From: Marinococcus sp. PL1-022
Lineage (GTDB): Bacteria > Bacillota > Bacilli > Bacillales > Marinococcaceae
DNA: 64,000 bases
Assembly (NCBI RefSeq): GCF_033845285.1
Contig: NZ_JAWXCX010000001.1
Span: forward strand, 1,999,495-2,063,494
Direction of reading: 5' to 3'
The translations under genes were made by a program, and so were the position numbers. The notes under the pieces are model-generated. The model saw only the letters and a program-made list of their open reading frames with translations. It did not search any database and had not been told where the DNA came from. Below, in pieces: positions 37,886 to 49,978 of this stretch (the stretch's first letter is position 1; every line of letters starts with the position of its first letter).

Positions 37886-39176
37886 GGATGTCACGCTCCT
37901 TTACGCCAAACACTTTCGGTTTTTTATTAAAGATCCGGCTGTTCACCCATAGGCCGAGAAGCAGCCTTGTCCCAAGCACTGCCGTAATGAAGCTTACAAG
38001 TATGCTCACAATCAGCATCAAAGCAAAGCCCTGCACCGAGCTTGTGCCAAAGTAGAAAAGCACCCCGGCAGCGATTAGTGTTGTTACGTTCGCGTCAATA
38101 ATCGTGCCGAGAGATCGTCTTGCTCCCGAACGGTACGCCGATAAAATGGATCTCCCGTATTTGATCTCCTCTTTAATCCGTTCGTACGTAATAATATTCG
38201 CATCCACAGCCATACCGACCCCAAGGACAAGCGCCGCTATTCCCGGAAGCGTCAGCACGCCCTGGATAAAGTTGAATACTGCCAGCACAAAATAAATATA
38301 TGTACTAAGTGTTAATACCGCTATAAAGCCAGTAAAGCGATAGAATATGAGCATGAATAAGAAAATCAGCCCGACGCCGATAAACGTCGCAAAAATGGTT
38401 TTGTCCATAGCCTGTTCACCCAATGAAGCACCAACCGAGTTCGAGTATACTTCTTCGAGTTCCACAGGAAGCGATCCTGAATTCAAAATGTCCGCAAGGT
38501 TTTCTGCTTCTTCTACGCTAAAGTCCCCTTCAATCTGAATATCCTGGGTATACAGCGGCTCATCTACTGCGGGGGCAGAAATAAATTTCGGATCATCCTT
38601 CGTTGCTTCTTCTTCGTAGGAGTCCCCCTCTTCATAATCAAGCCAGATCACCAGCCGGTTGTTTGGAAAAGAGTATTCGTTAATGATGTTTTCTGTTACT
38701 TCGCCAAACTGATCACCGTCTTTTAGAGAAACGGTGACGATAGGGTTGTTTGCGTCGTCGAAGTTTACCGAAGCGGTGTTTTCCTGGATATCGCTTCCGG
38801 ACAGCCGCTCGTTATTGTCCACGTCCCTAATACTTAGGTCGGCTTCTGTAGAAAGCAGCTCCCGTGCAGCCTGCTGGTCTTCGACACCAGCGAGCTGAAC
38901 ACGTATACGGTTATCCCCTTCAATGGTAATATTCGGCTCAGATACACCTAAAATGTTTACCCGCTGCGTCAGGGCAGCTACCGTGTTCTGCAGCGTTTCG
39001 TCTGTGATTTCCTGCCCTTCTTCCTGAGGCTCCACTTCATAGAGCACTTCAAATCCGCCCTGAAGATCCAGCCCAAGATCAATGCCGTTCACAATTTTTT
39101 CCGACGTCGGAATCATTAATGCCGCCAGCGCAAAAATAATTAAAAAGAAATAAACAATCCTTGATTTCTTTACCAT
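37875..39176 (-). CDS. secD: Protein translocase subunit SecD
   Basis: A 433-residue partner of SecF. Helix 1 is followed by the motif GIDLGLDLQGGFEVLYEV near residues 32-49, then a large acidic external P1 domain, and five further helices with ALVLGVGMAVDANIITYERI near 310-329 carrying the conserved Asp. The acidic external part suits a high-salt or high-pH exterior. The stop overlaps the start of secF. Confidence 0.95.
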   Translation of the reverse strand: MVKKSRIVYFFLIIFALAALMIPTSEKIVNGIDLGLDLQGGFEVLYEVEPQEEGQEITDETLQNTVAALTQRVNILGVSEPNITIEGDNRIRVQLAGVEDQQAARELLSTEADLSIRDVDNNERLSGSDIQENTASVNFDDANNPIVTVSLKDGDQFGEVTENIINEYSFPNNRLVIWLDYEEGDSYEEEATKDDPKFISAPAVDEPLYTQDIQIEGDFSVEEAENLADILNSGSLPVELEEVYSNSVGASLGEQAMDKTIFATFIGVGLIFLFMLIFYRFTGFIAVLTLSTYIYFVLAVFNFIQGVLTLPGIAALVLGVGMAVDANIITYERIKEEIKYGRSILSAYRSGARRSLGTIIDANVTTLIAAGVLFYFGTSSVQGFALMLIVSILVSFITAVLGTRLLLGLWVNSRIFNKKPKVFGVKERDIHEP

Positions 39177-39238
39177 TACAGGTTCATCCTTCCGTGCTTC
39201 GATCCGCCGTTATATGATGCTTCTGCTCCCATAAATAA

Positions 39239-39263
39239 ACCAGAACGGAGCGCTCCGTCTGGT
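39239..39263 (-). terminator. Possible terminator after comN
   Basis: CCAGACGGAGC and GCTCCGTTCTGG form an imperfect stem with almost no loop, then TTTATTTATG on the minus strand. Weak. Confidence 0.4.
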
Positions 39264-39331
39264 CCTTCTCTCCTGTATACGTTCCATGTTTCTCAAACAA
39301 GAGCAATTATACGTATGCGCAGAATTAAATG

Positions 39332-39652
39332 TCAATCGACCTTTTCTGCTACATTGCCGCTCACCTGGGCCAGTATTTCCTCCAGAGCATCATCATAGTT
39401 TTTCTTTTGCTCGATCTCTTTGTACGATTCGATCGTTTTCTGCTGCATGTAGTCGTGCATTTTCATATGCAGAATCGTTTGCACAATTGTATGTAATGCC
39501 GGAGTATCCCGCCGTTTTTTCATCTGGCTTATGCTCATTTCCCATATTTCGTTTATATGTATGTTTTTGTATCCCAGTGTTTCAAATTCCTTCACTTTGC
39601 TCTCAAGTGCCGGATAAACAACCGCCTTCCATTCTTCCCAGACTTCCTCCAT
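39332..39652 (-). CDS. comN: ComN-like post-transcriptional regulator
   Basis: A 106-residue soluble protein with the pattern EFETLGYKNIHINEIWEMSI then DTPALHTIVQTILHM, which fits the post-transcriptional regulator family (B. subtilis ComN/YrzD). In B. subtilis ComN controls comE mRNA and binds DivIVA at the division site. It lies between yajC and secD, the same position as its relative. Confidence 0.85.
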   Translation of the reverse strand: MEEVWEEWKAVVYPALESKVKEFETLGYKNIHINEIWEMSISQMKKRRDTPALHTIVQTILHMKMHDYMQQKTIESYKEIEQKKNYDDALEEILAQVSGNVAEKVD

Positions 39653-39723
39653 AAGAACACCTCCTGCTTTTCATTATACTTAACCATGAAGATGTGGCAA
39701 ACATACTTTTCTCACAGGATGAA

Positions 39724-39753
39724 AAAATTCCCGTTTATTTGTAAACGGGAATT
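39724..39753 (-). terminator. Terminator after yajC
   Basis: GAATTCCCGTTTA pairs with TAAACGGGAATTT around a 4-base loop and ends in TTTTTC on the minus strand. Confidence 0.85.
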
Positions 39754-39762
39754 CTATACAAG

Positions 39763-40014
39763 CTATTCATTTACTGTTTCGCGGACCGCATTCCGGTCAA
39801 ACGTCAATTTCATGCTGCCGTCTACATCCACGATAAGTTTGTTTTCATCAATAGCATCAATGGTGCCGTGTATACCGCCGATAGTAACGATACGATCACC
39901 CTTTTGCAGATTCGCATGCATTTCCTTGATCCGCTTCTGCTGCTTTTGCTGCGGACGAATCAAAAGGAAATAGAATATGAGAAACATCAAAACCAATACG
40001 ATAATTGTACTCAC
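39763..40014 (-). CDS. yajC: Preprotein translocase subunit YajC
   Basis: An 83-residue protein with one N-terminal membrane helix (IIVLVLMFLIFYFLLIRPQQ) and a short cytoplasmic domain containing LQKGDRIVTIGGIHGTI. It associates with SecDF in export. It follows tgt by about 30 bases, as in many bacteria. Confidence 0.95.
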   Translation of the reverse strand: MSTIIVLVLMFLIFYFLLIRPQQKQQKRIKEMHANLQKGDRIVTIGGIHGTIDAIDENKLIVDVDGSMKLTFDRNAVRETVNE

Positions 40015-40047
40015 TGTTTCACCCCTTGTCCCTTTAGCTTCCCCGAT

Positions 40048-42227
<2,180 letters not shown>

Positions 42228-42307
42228 GACTAACCCTTCCTATTCGTTCAATCACGTAAAACCAAAAGCTATTATATAGGAATTTACCGTTTTATGCACG
42301 AAAGAAA

Positions 42308-42328
42308 TCCAGCACCACAAAGTGCTGG
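42308..42328 (-). terminator. Possible terminator after ruvB
   Basis: CCAGCAC / GTGCTGG stem with a 6-base loop followed by ATTTCTTT on the minus strand. Short stem and a mixed tail. Confidence 0.45.
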
Positions 42329-42343
42329 CTACTCAAGCATGGC

Positions 42344-43351
42344 TCATGTATTTTCTTCCTGATACGGATAACCAAAATGCTCATACGCAAGCGGAGCTGC
42401 TTTTCTTCCTCGTGGCGTCCGCTGCAGAAATCCGATCTGCATTAAATACGGTTCATACACATCTTCGAGCGTGTGGGCCTCTTCTCCAATTTTTGCTGCT
42501 ATCGCCTCCACGCCGGCCGGACCGCCCCGGAAGGTCTCAATTAAGCCGAGCAGGTATTTATGATCAATGTGGTCAAGGCCGAGCTTATCCACCTGCAGCC
42601 GTTCCAGGGCATGATTTGCCAGCTCCATCGTGATGCTTCCGTCCCCCTGCACCTGGGCAAAATCACGAACCCTTCGCAGCAGCCGGTTCACCACCCGCGG
42701 GGTCCCCCGGGATCTTCTGGCGAGCTCGTAGGCTGCTCCTTTATCAATATTAAGCTGGAATAAATCTCCCGAACGCCGGACGATTTCAGCCAGGTCCTCC
42801 TCCACATAGTATTCCAGGCGTGCGTGTACGCCGAATCGATCTCTAAGCGGTGCAGAGAGAAGACCTGCTCTCGTAGTGGCGCCAATCAAGGTGAAAGGGG
42901 GGAGATCAAGGCGGACAGACCGCGCAGAGCTGTCCTTGCCAATTACAATATCGATGCAAAAATCCTCCATTGCCGGGTACAGCACTTCCTCCACTGCCCG
43001 GGGGAGCCGGTGTATTTCATCGATAAAAAGTACGTCACCGGGCTCGAGTGCTGTCATGACTGCGGCAAGATCTCCGGGCCTTTCAATAGCTGGACCGCTC
43101 GTCGTCCGAATGTTTACATCCATCTCACGCGCAATAATCATGGCAAGCGTCGTTTTCCCAAGACCGGGCGGCCCGTAAAGCAATGTATGGTCAAGCGGCT
43201 CTTCCCGGAGCTTCGCCGCTTCAATAAATACCTCCAGGTTTTCCTTTACTTTTCGCTGGCCAATATATTCCCGAAGCCGGTCCGGGCGAATGCTTTGTTC
43301 CACCAAGTCTTCTCCTGATTCTGCTTCCTGGGAAACAATTCTATCTTCCAA
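42344..43351 (-). CDS. ruvB: Holliday junction branch migration ATPase RuvB
   Basis: A 335-residue AAA+ motor that, with RuvA, moves four-way junctions. Walker A is [10 protein letters not shown] with Lys66, Walker B is LFIDEIHRL, sensor 1 ATTRAG and the arginine finger region lies in [13 protein letters not shown]. The C-terminal winged helix has [16 protein letters not shown]. It follows ruvA by 24 bases. Confidence 0.98.
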   Translation of the reverse strand: MEDRIVSQEAESGEDLVEQSIRPDRLREYIGQRKVKENLEVFIEAAKLREEPLDHTLLYGPPGLGKTTLAMIIAREMDVNIRTTSGPAIERPGDLAAVMTALEPGDVLFIDEIHRLPRAVEEVLYPAMEDFCIDIVIGKDSSARSVRLDLPPFTLIGATTRAGLLSAPLRDRFGVHARLEYYVEEDLAEIVRRSGDLFQLNIDKGAAYELARRSRGTPRVVNRLLRRVRDFAQVQGDGSITMELANHALERLQVDKLGLDHIDHKYLLGLIETFRGGPAGVEAIAAKIGEEAHTLEDVYEPYLMQIGFLQRTPRGRKAAPLAYEHFGYPYQEENT

Positions 43352-43375
43352 GAATTTTTCCTCCTCCGTTTTCTG

Positions 43376-43984
43376 CTATGTGAGCATCCACTGCAGAGCT
43401 TTTCTTACATATTCATCTGCACTCAACTGTTCTTTTTCCAAATGAGGGCGCACTTTTTTGATTTCTTTTTCTCCGTATCCAAGGGCCGTCAGTGCTTCAA
43501 GCGCTTCCTCAAGATCTCCACCCGGCTGCTGCTCGTCAAGCAGGGATACCGGTGCCCCCGCTACTGTTACCGCATCATAAACGCCGGTCAATTTCCCTTT
43601 CAGATCGATAATCATCTGCTTTGCTGTTTTTTTACCGACTCCCGGGAATTTCGTTAAAAACGTTTCGTCTTCATTTTCAATAGCTCCCACCACCTGCCCC
43701 GGATCCCCGGATGCAAGAATAGCCTGAGCGCCCTTCGGCCCTATTCCCGACACCTGAAGCAGCTGTTCAAACAGCTCGCGCTCTTTTCTTGAACGAAAGC
43801 CGTACAGACGGTTTACATCTTCTTTAACATACTGATATGTATAAACTACTGTTTCTTCATCCGCCTGCTGGCCGTTAAATACAAAAGGGTTGGAACAATA
43901 GATTAAATAGCCGATCCCGTTGTTTTCAATCGTAATCGTGTCACCTTTTATATGATCCACACGTCCTTTTACGAATTCGATCAC
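43376..43984 (-). CDS. ruvA: Holliday junction-binding protein RuvA
   Basis: A 202-residue tetrameric protein. The N-terminal OB domain, two helix-hairpin-helix motifs ([19 protein letters not shown] and [16 protein letters not shown]) and a C-terminal RuvB-binding three-helix domain ([18 protein letters not shown]) are all visible. No ruvC is adjacent, as expected in bacilli, which use RecU instead. Confidence 0.97.
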   Translation of the reverse strand: MIEFVKGRVDHIKGDTITIENNGIGYLIYCSNPFVFNGQQADEETVVYTYQYVKEDVNRLYGFRSRKERELFEQLLQVSGIGPKGAQAILASGDPGQVVGAIENEDETFLTKFPGVGKKTAKQMIIDLKGKLTGVYDAVTVAGAPVSLLDEQQPGGDLEEALEALTALGYGEKEIKKVRPHLEKEQLSADEYVRKALQWMLT

Positions 43985-44030
43985 TGTCGTCCTCTCCTTG
44001 CTTTATTAAAATGCGAACATGCTTTCCTAT

Positions 44031-44059
44031 ATCATAGCAAAGATCGCCCCCGTTGAAAA
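44031..44059 (-). promoter_or_regulatory. Possible promoter of ruvAB
   Basis: TTTTCA (plus 44054-44059), 17 bases and TATGAT (44031-44036) on the minus strand, about 50 bases before ruvA. The -35 is a partial match. Confidence 0.45.
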
Positions 44060-44095
44060 ATGACTATTCGCCCACTCTGCCAAAGGCCTGCGCAT

Positions 44096-44127
44096 TAAAA
44101 ACCTTCCACCGGTGGGGTGAAAGGTTT
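44096..44127 (-). terminator. Terminator after yebC
   Basis: AACCTTTCACC and GGTGGAAGGTT arms, then TTTAAT on the minus strand; it starts within the last codon region of yebC. Confidence 0.8.
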
Positions 44128-44884
44128 ACGAGGAGACTTCCAGACGTTCCATCTGCTCTTCTTCTGCTTCAAAGTTATGGTACACGCTCTGTACATCATC
44201 GTTATCTTCAAGCGTGTCGATCAATTTGAGCATCTTCCGGGCATGTTCATCTTCTAAATGGGCTTTCGTTTCCGGAATCATGGTGACCTCTGCCGTGGAA
44301 AAATGATACGTATGCTCCATAGCCCCTTTTACAGCTTCGAAATCATCAGGTTCAGTGTAAATATAAAATTCGTGGTCATCGTACTCCACGTCATCCGCCC
44401 CGGCTTCTACGGCCTCCAGCATGAACGTATCTTCATCAGCTTCAACGTTTTCACGGTCTACGGCCAGAAAACCCTCTTTGTTGAAAAGAAAAGAAACGCA
44501 GCCATTCTCTCCGAGGTTGCCTCCATTTTTATTAAAAGCGGCGCGAATATCCGCTACAGTCCGGTTTTTATTGTCAGTTAACGTTTTCACCATTACAGCC
44601 GCTCCGCCAGGACCGTATCCTTCGTACGTCATTTCTTCGTACTGCAGTTCCGCTCCCTGGCCTTTTGCTTTTTTGATGGTCCGTGTAATATTTTCATTTG
44701 GAATGTTCGCTGCCCGTGCTTTTGTAATCGCCATACGCAAACGAAGATTCTGGTCGGGGTCATCTCCTGCCTCCCGGACAGCGGCGAAAATTTCCTTCGA
44801 TAATTTCGTGAATATTTTTGCCCGCCTGGAGTCCTGAGCTTCTTTACGGCGCTTAATATTATTCCATTTCGAATGTCCTGCCAT
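44126..44884 (-). CDS. yebC: YebC/PmpR family transcription or translation factor
   Basis: A 252-residue protein of the YebC/TACO1 family. The start MAGHSKWNNIKRRKEAQD at 44884 is typical; the longer frame adds eight residues without support. Seen also are NENITRTIKKAKGQG and the acidic third domain. Members have been described as DNA-binding regulators and, more recently, as helping ribosomes through proline stretches. Confidence 0.93.
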   Translation of the reverse strand: MAGHSKWNNIKRRKEAQDSRRAKIFTKLSKEIFAAVREAGDDPDQNLRLRMAITKARAANIPNENITRTIKKAKGQGAELQYEEMTYEGYGPGGAAVMVKTLTDNKNRTVADIRAAFNKNGGNLGENGCVSFLFNKEGFLAVDRENVEADEDTFMLEAVEAGADDVEYDDHEFYIYTEPDDFEAVKGAMEHTYHFSTAEVTMIPETKAHLEDEHARKMLKLIDTLEDNDDVQSVYHNFEAEEEQMERLEVSS

Positions 44885-44943
44885 TACGATTCTCCTTCCT
44901 GTCTTCACAGCCTTGTATAGAATAAAATGGCGGCTGTTTTTAA

Positions 44944-44973
44944 TTTACAATAAAAACATTTTACCGCTATGAT
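44944..44973 (+). promoter_or_regulatory. Likely promoter of niaR
   Basis: TTTACA (44944-44949), an 18-base spacer and TATGAT (44968-44973), 33 bases before the niaR start. Confidence 0.5.
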
Positions 44974-45006
44974 ATAGAGTAACAACCTACAAAGCGAGGT
45001 ATTACC

Positions 45007-45564
45007 ATGCCTAAAGATTCTTCAAAAAAAATGCTCGGTGCCGATCGGCGCAGTCAACTGCTCGAATGGCTTGAAATGTCCGTCCGGCCGTTGACCGGTA
45101 GCTCGCTTGCTTCAAGAGCGAGCGTCAGCCGCCAGGTTATCGTCCAGGACATGTCGTTACTGAAAGCGCAGGGGCATCCAATTCTCGCCACGTCCCAGGG
45201 CTATATTATTATTCAGAATAAGAACACGGACCAGACGGTACAAAAACGCGTAGCCGTCTCCCACCCTTCTGATCCGGCCAGCACTCTCAAGGAGCTGTAC
45301 TTAATTGTAGACCACGGTGGGAAAATTGTTGATGTGTCCGTCGAGCATCCCGTTTACGGTGACATTACCGCATCCTTAATGATCGAAAGCCGGATTGACG
45401 CGGACCGCTTTATCAAAAACATGAAAAATACAAATGCTTCCATGCTCTCGGAGCTGACTGCCGGTGTGCACCTTCATACCATTGAAATTCCTTCGCACGC
45501 TCAGTTCGATGTTTTGCTGGAGGCTTTACAAAGCCACTCCTACCTGATCAGCGAAGATAATTAA
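45007..45564 (+). CDS. niaR: NAD biosynthesis/niacin repressor NiaR (YrxA)
   Basis: A 185-residue repressor with an N-terminal winged helix (SSLASRASVSRQVIVQDMSLL) and a C-terminal 3H domain; the three histidines lie in IVDHGGK, VEHPVYGD and GVHLHTIE. The family binds nicotinic acid and represses NAD synthesis and niacin uptake genes. No nad genes are in the window. Its stop overlaps the pheA stop on the other strand by four bases. Confidence 0.93.
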   Translation: MPKDSSKKMLGADRRSQLLEWLEMSVRPLTGSSLASRASVSRQVIVQDMSLLKAQGHPILATSQGYIIIQNKNTDQTVQKRVAVSHPSDPASTLKELYLIVDHGGKIVDVSVEHPVYGDITASLMIESRIDADRFIKNMKNTNASMLSELTAGVHLHTIEIPSHAQFDVLLEALQSHSYLISEDN

Positions 45565-46460
45565 CCCGTCGTCCTGCTGTCTACTTTTGCTTCTGCCGAA
45601 GAGAGCTCAAAGCACGGATAATGTCCGAGAACCCGGACTCCAAAGCCCAGCGCTTCAAGCTCCGCAATAACGCCTGGAATCAGGACATCGTCCTCTGGCT
45701 GCTCTACGTCCATGACAAAAAAGTAATTTCCAATCCCGGTCTTCATTGGCCGGGATTCAATTTTTGTTAAATTTAATTTCCGCCACGAAAAGGCCGCAAG
45801 AACTTGATGCAAAGCACCTGGATAGTCAGAAGGGAGCGTAATGACCATCGTCGTTCTCTCCGTTACTTTCTTTTCTTCAGAAAGACTTTCCGCCCGGTCT
45901 TCACTGCCAGCGAGGACCACAAAGCGGGTATGGTTGTTTGTATAGTCATGAATATTTTCCTTCACGATCTCAAGGCCGTACTGCTCCGCAGCCAATCTGG
46001 TCGCAATTACTACGCCTTCAGCTGTACCCTCGCTCACCTTTTTCGCAGCGGCACTGGTGGAATTTGTAAACTGCGCTTTTGTTTTCGGCATCCACCGGCT
46101 TAAAAACTCATGGCACTGGGCAATGGCATGCGGGTGTGAATGCACAAATTCCGCCTGCTCCCATTGCTCCTTTTCCTCTGGAAGAGCCAGCAGGTGCTGC
46201 TCAATGGGCACAGTCACTTCTCCAATAATCGGCAGTTCATGCTTATGAATCAAATAATCCAGGGTCACATTCACCGAGCCTTCGATCGCATTTTCAAGCG
46301 GCACGACAGCAATATCTATCTCCTGCTGCTGCGTCAGCTTCATCCCTTCTGCAATCGTATCAAAGGGCTCGAGCACCTGCTCATGAAAGAGCACCCGGGC
46401 CGCCATTTCTGTAAAAGTTCCCCTTGGGCCAAGATATCCCACTCGCTTCACTCTCTCCAC
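45561..46460 (-). CDS. pheA: Prephenate dehydratase
   Basis: A 299-residue enzyme converting prephenate to phenylpyruvate for phenylalanine synthesis. The N-terminal catalytic domain has GYLGPRGTFTEMAAR, VPLENAIEGSVN and NHTRFVVLAG; the C-terminal ACT domain, with HQVLAAFSWRKLNLTKIESRP, should bind phenylalanine for feedback control. It is a stand-alone form without chorismate mutase, as in B. subtilis. Confidence 0.96.
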   Translation of the reverse strand: MERVKRVGYLGPRGTFTEMAARVLFHEQVLEPFDTIAEGMKLTQQQEIDIAVVPLENAIEGSVNVTLDYLIHKHELPIIGEVTVPIEQHLLALPEEKEQWEQAEFVHSHPHAIAQCHEFLSRWMPKTKAQFTNSTSAAAKKVSEGTAEGVVIATRLAAEQYGLEIVKENIHDYTNNHTRFVVLAGSEDRAESLSEEKKVTERTTMVITLPSDYPGALHQVLAAFSWRKLNLTKIESRPMKTGIGNYFFVMDVEQPEDDVLIPGVIAELEALGFGVRVLGHYPCFELSSAEAKVDSRTTG

Positions 46461-46479
46461 TCCTTTACCTTTCTACTCT

Positions 46480-46944
46480 TTACAGTGATCCGGAACCAAC
46501 TATTTCAGCCTTTTCAACAAATTCCATTCCCTGAATTTTGCGTACAAAGTCACGGATTTCCAGACTGAGCGCCGACGTATCCACAGTCAGCGTGATATTT
46601 GCCCGCCCCTGCAGCGGGATCGTCTGATTAATAGTAAGCACGTTTGAATTCGCTTCCGCTACAATACGCAGCAGCTCCGACAGGGAGCCGGAACGATCGG
46701 CAAGCTGAATCGATAATGTAATAATCTGCTCCTGTATCATTGTATGGAACGGAAAAATAGCATCGCGGTATTTGTAAAATGCGCTGCGGCTCAGATCCAC
46801 ATGCTGAACCGCTTCGGCCACCTTTTGCACCTTGCCGCTTTCGAGCAGTGCTTTTGCTTCCAACGTTTTCTGCATTGCATCTGTCAACAGATCTTCCCGC
46901 ACAAGATAGAAATGATCAATTCTGTCTGCCACTGCTTTCACCAC
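46480..46944 (-). CDS. pheB: ACT domain protein PheB
   Basis: A 154-residue protein with an N-terminal helical part ([20 protein letters not shown]) and a C-terminal ACT domain ([20 protein letters not shown]). PheB proteins sit next to pheA in bacilli; some were once called chorismate mutase but no such active site is seen. It is 19 bases from pheA and likely co-transcribed with it after obg. Confidence 0.92.
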   Translation of the reverse strand: MVKAVADRIDHFYLVREDLLTDAMQKTLEAKALLESGKVQKVAEAVQHVDLSRSAFYKYRDAIFPFHTMIQEQIITLSIQLADRSGSLSELLRIVAEANSNVLTINQTIPLQGRANITLTVDTSALSLEIRDFVRKIQGMEFVEKAEIVGSGSL

Positions 46945-46975
46945 ACTCTTTTATACTCTGATTTATACTGACTGA

Positions 46976-48265
46976 TTACCCATCAACAAATTCAAACTCA
47001 AAGTCCAGCAGCCTTACTGTATCTCCGTGCTTAGCCCCGCGCTCGCGAAGTGCTTTATCGACGCCCATGTTACGCATTTTCTTTGAAAAGCGCTGCATTG
47101 AATCTTCGTGGGAAAGATCTGCCATTCTATAGTGTTTTTCGATGTCCGGGCCGTACAGTACATAAGCACCGTCGTCGGCTCGGCCAATATAAAACGGTGC
47201 TTCTTTTTCATCAAGCGTGTACACCACTTTTTCTTCCTGGTCTTCTTCGTCATATAAATGAAAGGCAGGAGTCGTTTCCACCAGATCCGCAACCCTTTGC
47301 AGAAGCGGCTGAATGCCCTGCTTTCTAAGGGTAGATACAGGAAATACTTCAATGCCTTCCGGAAGCTTCTTTTTAAACTCTTCAAGCTGTTCCTCTGTGC
47401 CCGGCATGTCCATCTTGTTAGCCATTACTACCATTGGGCGTTCAAGCAGCCGGAGGTTATGCTCCCGCAGCTCCGCATTAATCTGCTGAAAATCCTCAAA
47501 TGGATCACGGCCTTCGAGTTCGCCGGCCATATCGACAATATGCACAAGCACCCGCGTCCGTTCAATATGCCGCAAAAATTGGGCTCCGAGCCCAACTCCT
47601 TCATGGGCTCCGGCAATAAGTCCCGGGAGATCTGCCATGACAAAGCTTTTTCCTTCTCCTGCATCCACGACGCCGAGATTCGGCTTTAATGTAGTAAATG
47701 GATAATCGGCAATTTTAGGCCGTGCTGCTGATACTATAGACAATAGCGTGGATTTACCGACGCTTGGAAAACCGACAAGACCAACGTCTGCCAGCACCTT
47801 CAGCTCAAGCTGAATGTCTTTTTCCTCTGCTGGCTCGCCTTTTTCGCTGATTTCCGGGGCTGGGTTGGAAGGAGAAGCAAATCGCGTGTTACCACGACCG
47901 CCACGGCCGCCCTTTGCCACCACTACCCGCTGTTTATGCTCTGTCAAATCTGCAATCATGACCTCTGAGCTGCGGTCACGGATAATTGTGCCCGGCGGTA
48001 CACGGACAATTAAATCTTCGCCGCCTCTGCCGTGCTGGTTTTTGGATCTTCCATTGTCTCCGCGCTTTGCCTTAAAATGGCGCTGATAGCGGAAGTCCAT
48101 CAATGTTCTAAGCCCTTCATCCACTTCAAAAACTACATCTGCGCCTCTGCCTCCGTCACCTCCGGCCGGCCCCCCGTCCGGGACATACTTTTCCCGACGA
48201 AAGGCGACCATGCCATCTCCGCCATCGCCGCCTTTTACATATAAATTTACGTGATCTACAAACAA
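46976..48265 (-). CDS. obg: Obg family GTPase
   Basis: A 429-residue essential GTPase linked to ribosome assembly, the stringent response and sporulation. The glycine-rich Obg fold ([19 protein letters not shown]), G domain (GFPSVGKST near residue 160 and [16 protein letters not shown]) and C-terminal OCT domain are all present. The start is TTG 48265, five bases after GAGGTGAAA, because the protein then begins [10 protein letters not shown] as in relatives. The open frame extends 16 codons further into spo0B. Confidence 0.95.
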   Translation of the reverse strand: MFVDHVNLYVKGGDGGDGMVAFRREKYVPDGGPAGGDGGRGADVVFEVDEGLRTLMDFRYQRHFKAKRGDNGRSKNQHGRGGEDLIVRVPPGTIIRDRSSEVMIADLTEHKQRVVVAKGGRGGRGNTRFASPSNPAPEISEKGEPAEEKDIQLELKVLADVGLVGFPSVGKSTLLSIVSAARPKIADYPFTTLKPNLGVVDAGEGKSFVMADLPGLIAGAHEGVGLGAQFLRHIERTRVLVHIVDMAGELEGRDPFEDFQQINAELREHNLRLLERPMVVMANKMDMPGTEEQLEEFKKKLPEGIEVFPVSTLRKQGIQPLLQRVADLVETTPAFHLYDEEDQEEKVVYTLDEKEAPFYIGRADDGAYVLYGPDIEKHYRMADLSHEDSMQRFSKKMRNMGVDKALRERGAKHGDTVRLLDFEFEFVDG

Positions 48266-48287
48266 CTCTTTCACCTCATTAGTATTC

Positions 48288-48830
48288 TTACTGACCGCCT
48301 GTTTGATCGACAATGACGCAATATAGGTGCTCTGTGCTTACTTCTATATACTCAATCATATCTATCATTACGGACTCTTTTCGTATCCATTGTTCGAGCC
48401 TCTCAGGACTCTTCAATTCACCTTCAAAATCGAGCTCCAGACACGCAAGCCCGCCCTCGTTCTGGTTGATGGAAATTTCGAGGTGGTTTTCTCTGGTTCG
48501 TCCGGCCTGCTCATCAATGCATGCAGCCAGGCCCTGAAAAAAACCAGTCCATTTTTGATCGTCCGGCTGGGCATTGAACGTATCCTCCACCTCAAAATCA
48601 ATGGAAAACCAGTGTTCCTGCCAGTGAAACGTAATCAACTCCACAGCAAAAGCCGGGGCCTGTACGTTTGAAAGCTTGGCTTCGTGGGATGCTTTAAAGG
48701 CCGTTTTTTCGATTACTTTCTGTAGCTCCTCCACTTTACCAAGCGCAGCGTGTGTTTTCAGAAGCTGCAGGACATTCATCCAGTCATGACGGGAATGCTT
48801 CAATACGTCCAATTTTTCTTCAGCCTTCAT
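48288..48830 (-). CDS. spo0B: Sporulation initiation phosphotransferase Spo0B
   Basis: A 180-residue dimeric phosphotransferase passing phosphate from Spo0F to Spo0A. The helix [18 protein letters not shown] holds the phosphorylated histidine, His15 here, corresponding to the site at about 30 in B. subtilis, so the N-terminus is shorter. The C-terminal half is a degenerate kinase-like fold without ATP motifs. It is directly before obg, as in relatives, but the ribosomal genes rplU and rpmA are not upstream. Confidence 0.9.
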   Translation of the reverse strand: MKAEEKLDVLKHSRHDWMNVLQLLKTHAALGKVEELQKVIEKTAFKASHEAKLSNVQAPAFAVELITFHWQEHWFSIDFEVEDTFNAQPDDQKWTGFFQGLAACIDEQAGRTRENHLEISINQNEGGLACLELDFEGELKSPERLEQWIRKESVMIDMIEYIEVSTEHLYCVIVDQTGGQ

Positions 48831-49012
48831 AGAGGTTACCGCCTTTCCACTTCACCGCGCTGTCGTACAGTTTGTTTCACTGCTTCGAACGCAAAACTAC
48901 TCACATATGGTACACTTTATTGTATCACATGTCACGTGGTAAACGTATCCGGGCATGTAGACTTCTTCACTCCCTATACATTGAAAATCATACACAGAGA
49001 GGGTGCTGATAT

Positions 49013-49966
49013 ATGAACCGGCCACTTATTTACGGAAATACACCGACCTTCCTTCACGCTTCTTCAGTAGCAAAAGACTTATCGAAAGCAGCAAACTACC
49101 AGGCCACTATTTACGGCGTGCCATGGGAGGGAGCGGTAACCTGGGGAGCGTATACAGGCTGCGAGCTGGGGCCGAAGGTGATCCGCCAGTGCTCCGAGCG
49201 CTACAGCGGCTATCTGCCTGAGCTTGACGGCATCGATGTACTCAGCCATTACAGCCTCGCTGATGCCGGCGACGTTTCCACCACGCCGGCTGACGTCCCG
49301 GCCACCATGGACTCCATCCAGTCATTCGCTTCTTCTTTATGGGCGTCCGGCACTTTTCCTGTCGGTCTCGGAGGAGACCATGGCATCACATATCCTGTCA
49401 TACGGGCGCTTGGTGAAACTACCGGAAAAAAAATCGGCATCATTCATATCGATGCCCACTTTGATAATAACGATGAATCGATGGGCGACGAGTTCGGGCG
49501 CGGTTCCCCATTTGCGCGCCTGTATGAATACGAGCAGGTGCGCAATGAGAGCCTCGTGCATCTTGGCATTCACGGCCCGCGCAATAAAGCAGTCAATGGC
49601 AGGTCAGCCAAAGAAGCGGGGGCTGTCACGATTACTATCGATAAAATTCGTAATGCTCCGGATTTAAAAGCATTTGCCAAGGAAGTCTATGAAACTGCTT
49701 CTGAGGGGACCGATGAAGTATATTTAAGTATCTGCAGCGATATTTTAGATTATGCTTACAATCCAGGCGGCCCGGCGGATGCAAATGGCCTCCGCCCCGA
49801 GCAGCTGCTCACCCTTATTCATGAATTCGGTATACACGGTGTCTGCGGCATGGATTTTGTTGAAGTCTACCCGCAGCAGGACCAAAACGATTTTTCCTCT
49901 CATTTTGTCACGCTGGCTGTGCTCTACGTACTTGCCGGGAGATTAAAGCAGGAAGGAAAAGCATAA
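49013..49966 (+). CDS. Arginase/agmatinase family hydrolase with a substituted metal ligand
   Basis: A 317-residue ureohydrolase-fold protein. Metal-binding positions are His123 in GGDHGITYP and Asp147, His149 and Asp151 in HIDAHFD. In the third motif, where the family has SxDxD, this protein has SICSD, so the first aspartate is replaced by Cys241 while Asp243 is kept. The substrate could be agmatine, guanidinobutyrate, formiminoglutamate or another guanidino compound; nothing in the context decides. A GAGAGGGTG ribosome site precedes ATG. It stands alone between spo0B and hemH. Confidence 0.85.
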   Translation: MNRPLIYGNTPTFLHASSVAKDLSKAANYQATIYGVPWEGAVTWGAYTGCELGPKVIRQCSERYSGYLPELDGIDVLSHYSLADAGDVSTTPADVPATMDSIQSFASSLWASGTFPVGLGGDHGITYPVIRALGETTGKKIGIIHIDAHFDNNDESMGDEFGRGSPFARLYEYEQVRNESLVHLGIHGPRNKAVNGRSAKEAGAVTITIDKIRNAPDLKAFAKEVYETASEGTDEVYLSICSDILDYAYNPGGPADANGLRPEQLLTLIHEFGIHGVCGMDFVEVYPQQDQNDFSSHFVTLAVLYVLAGRLKQEGKA

Positions 49967-49978
49967 CAATACAAAGAG

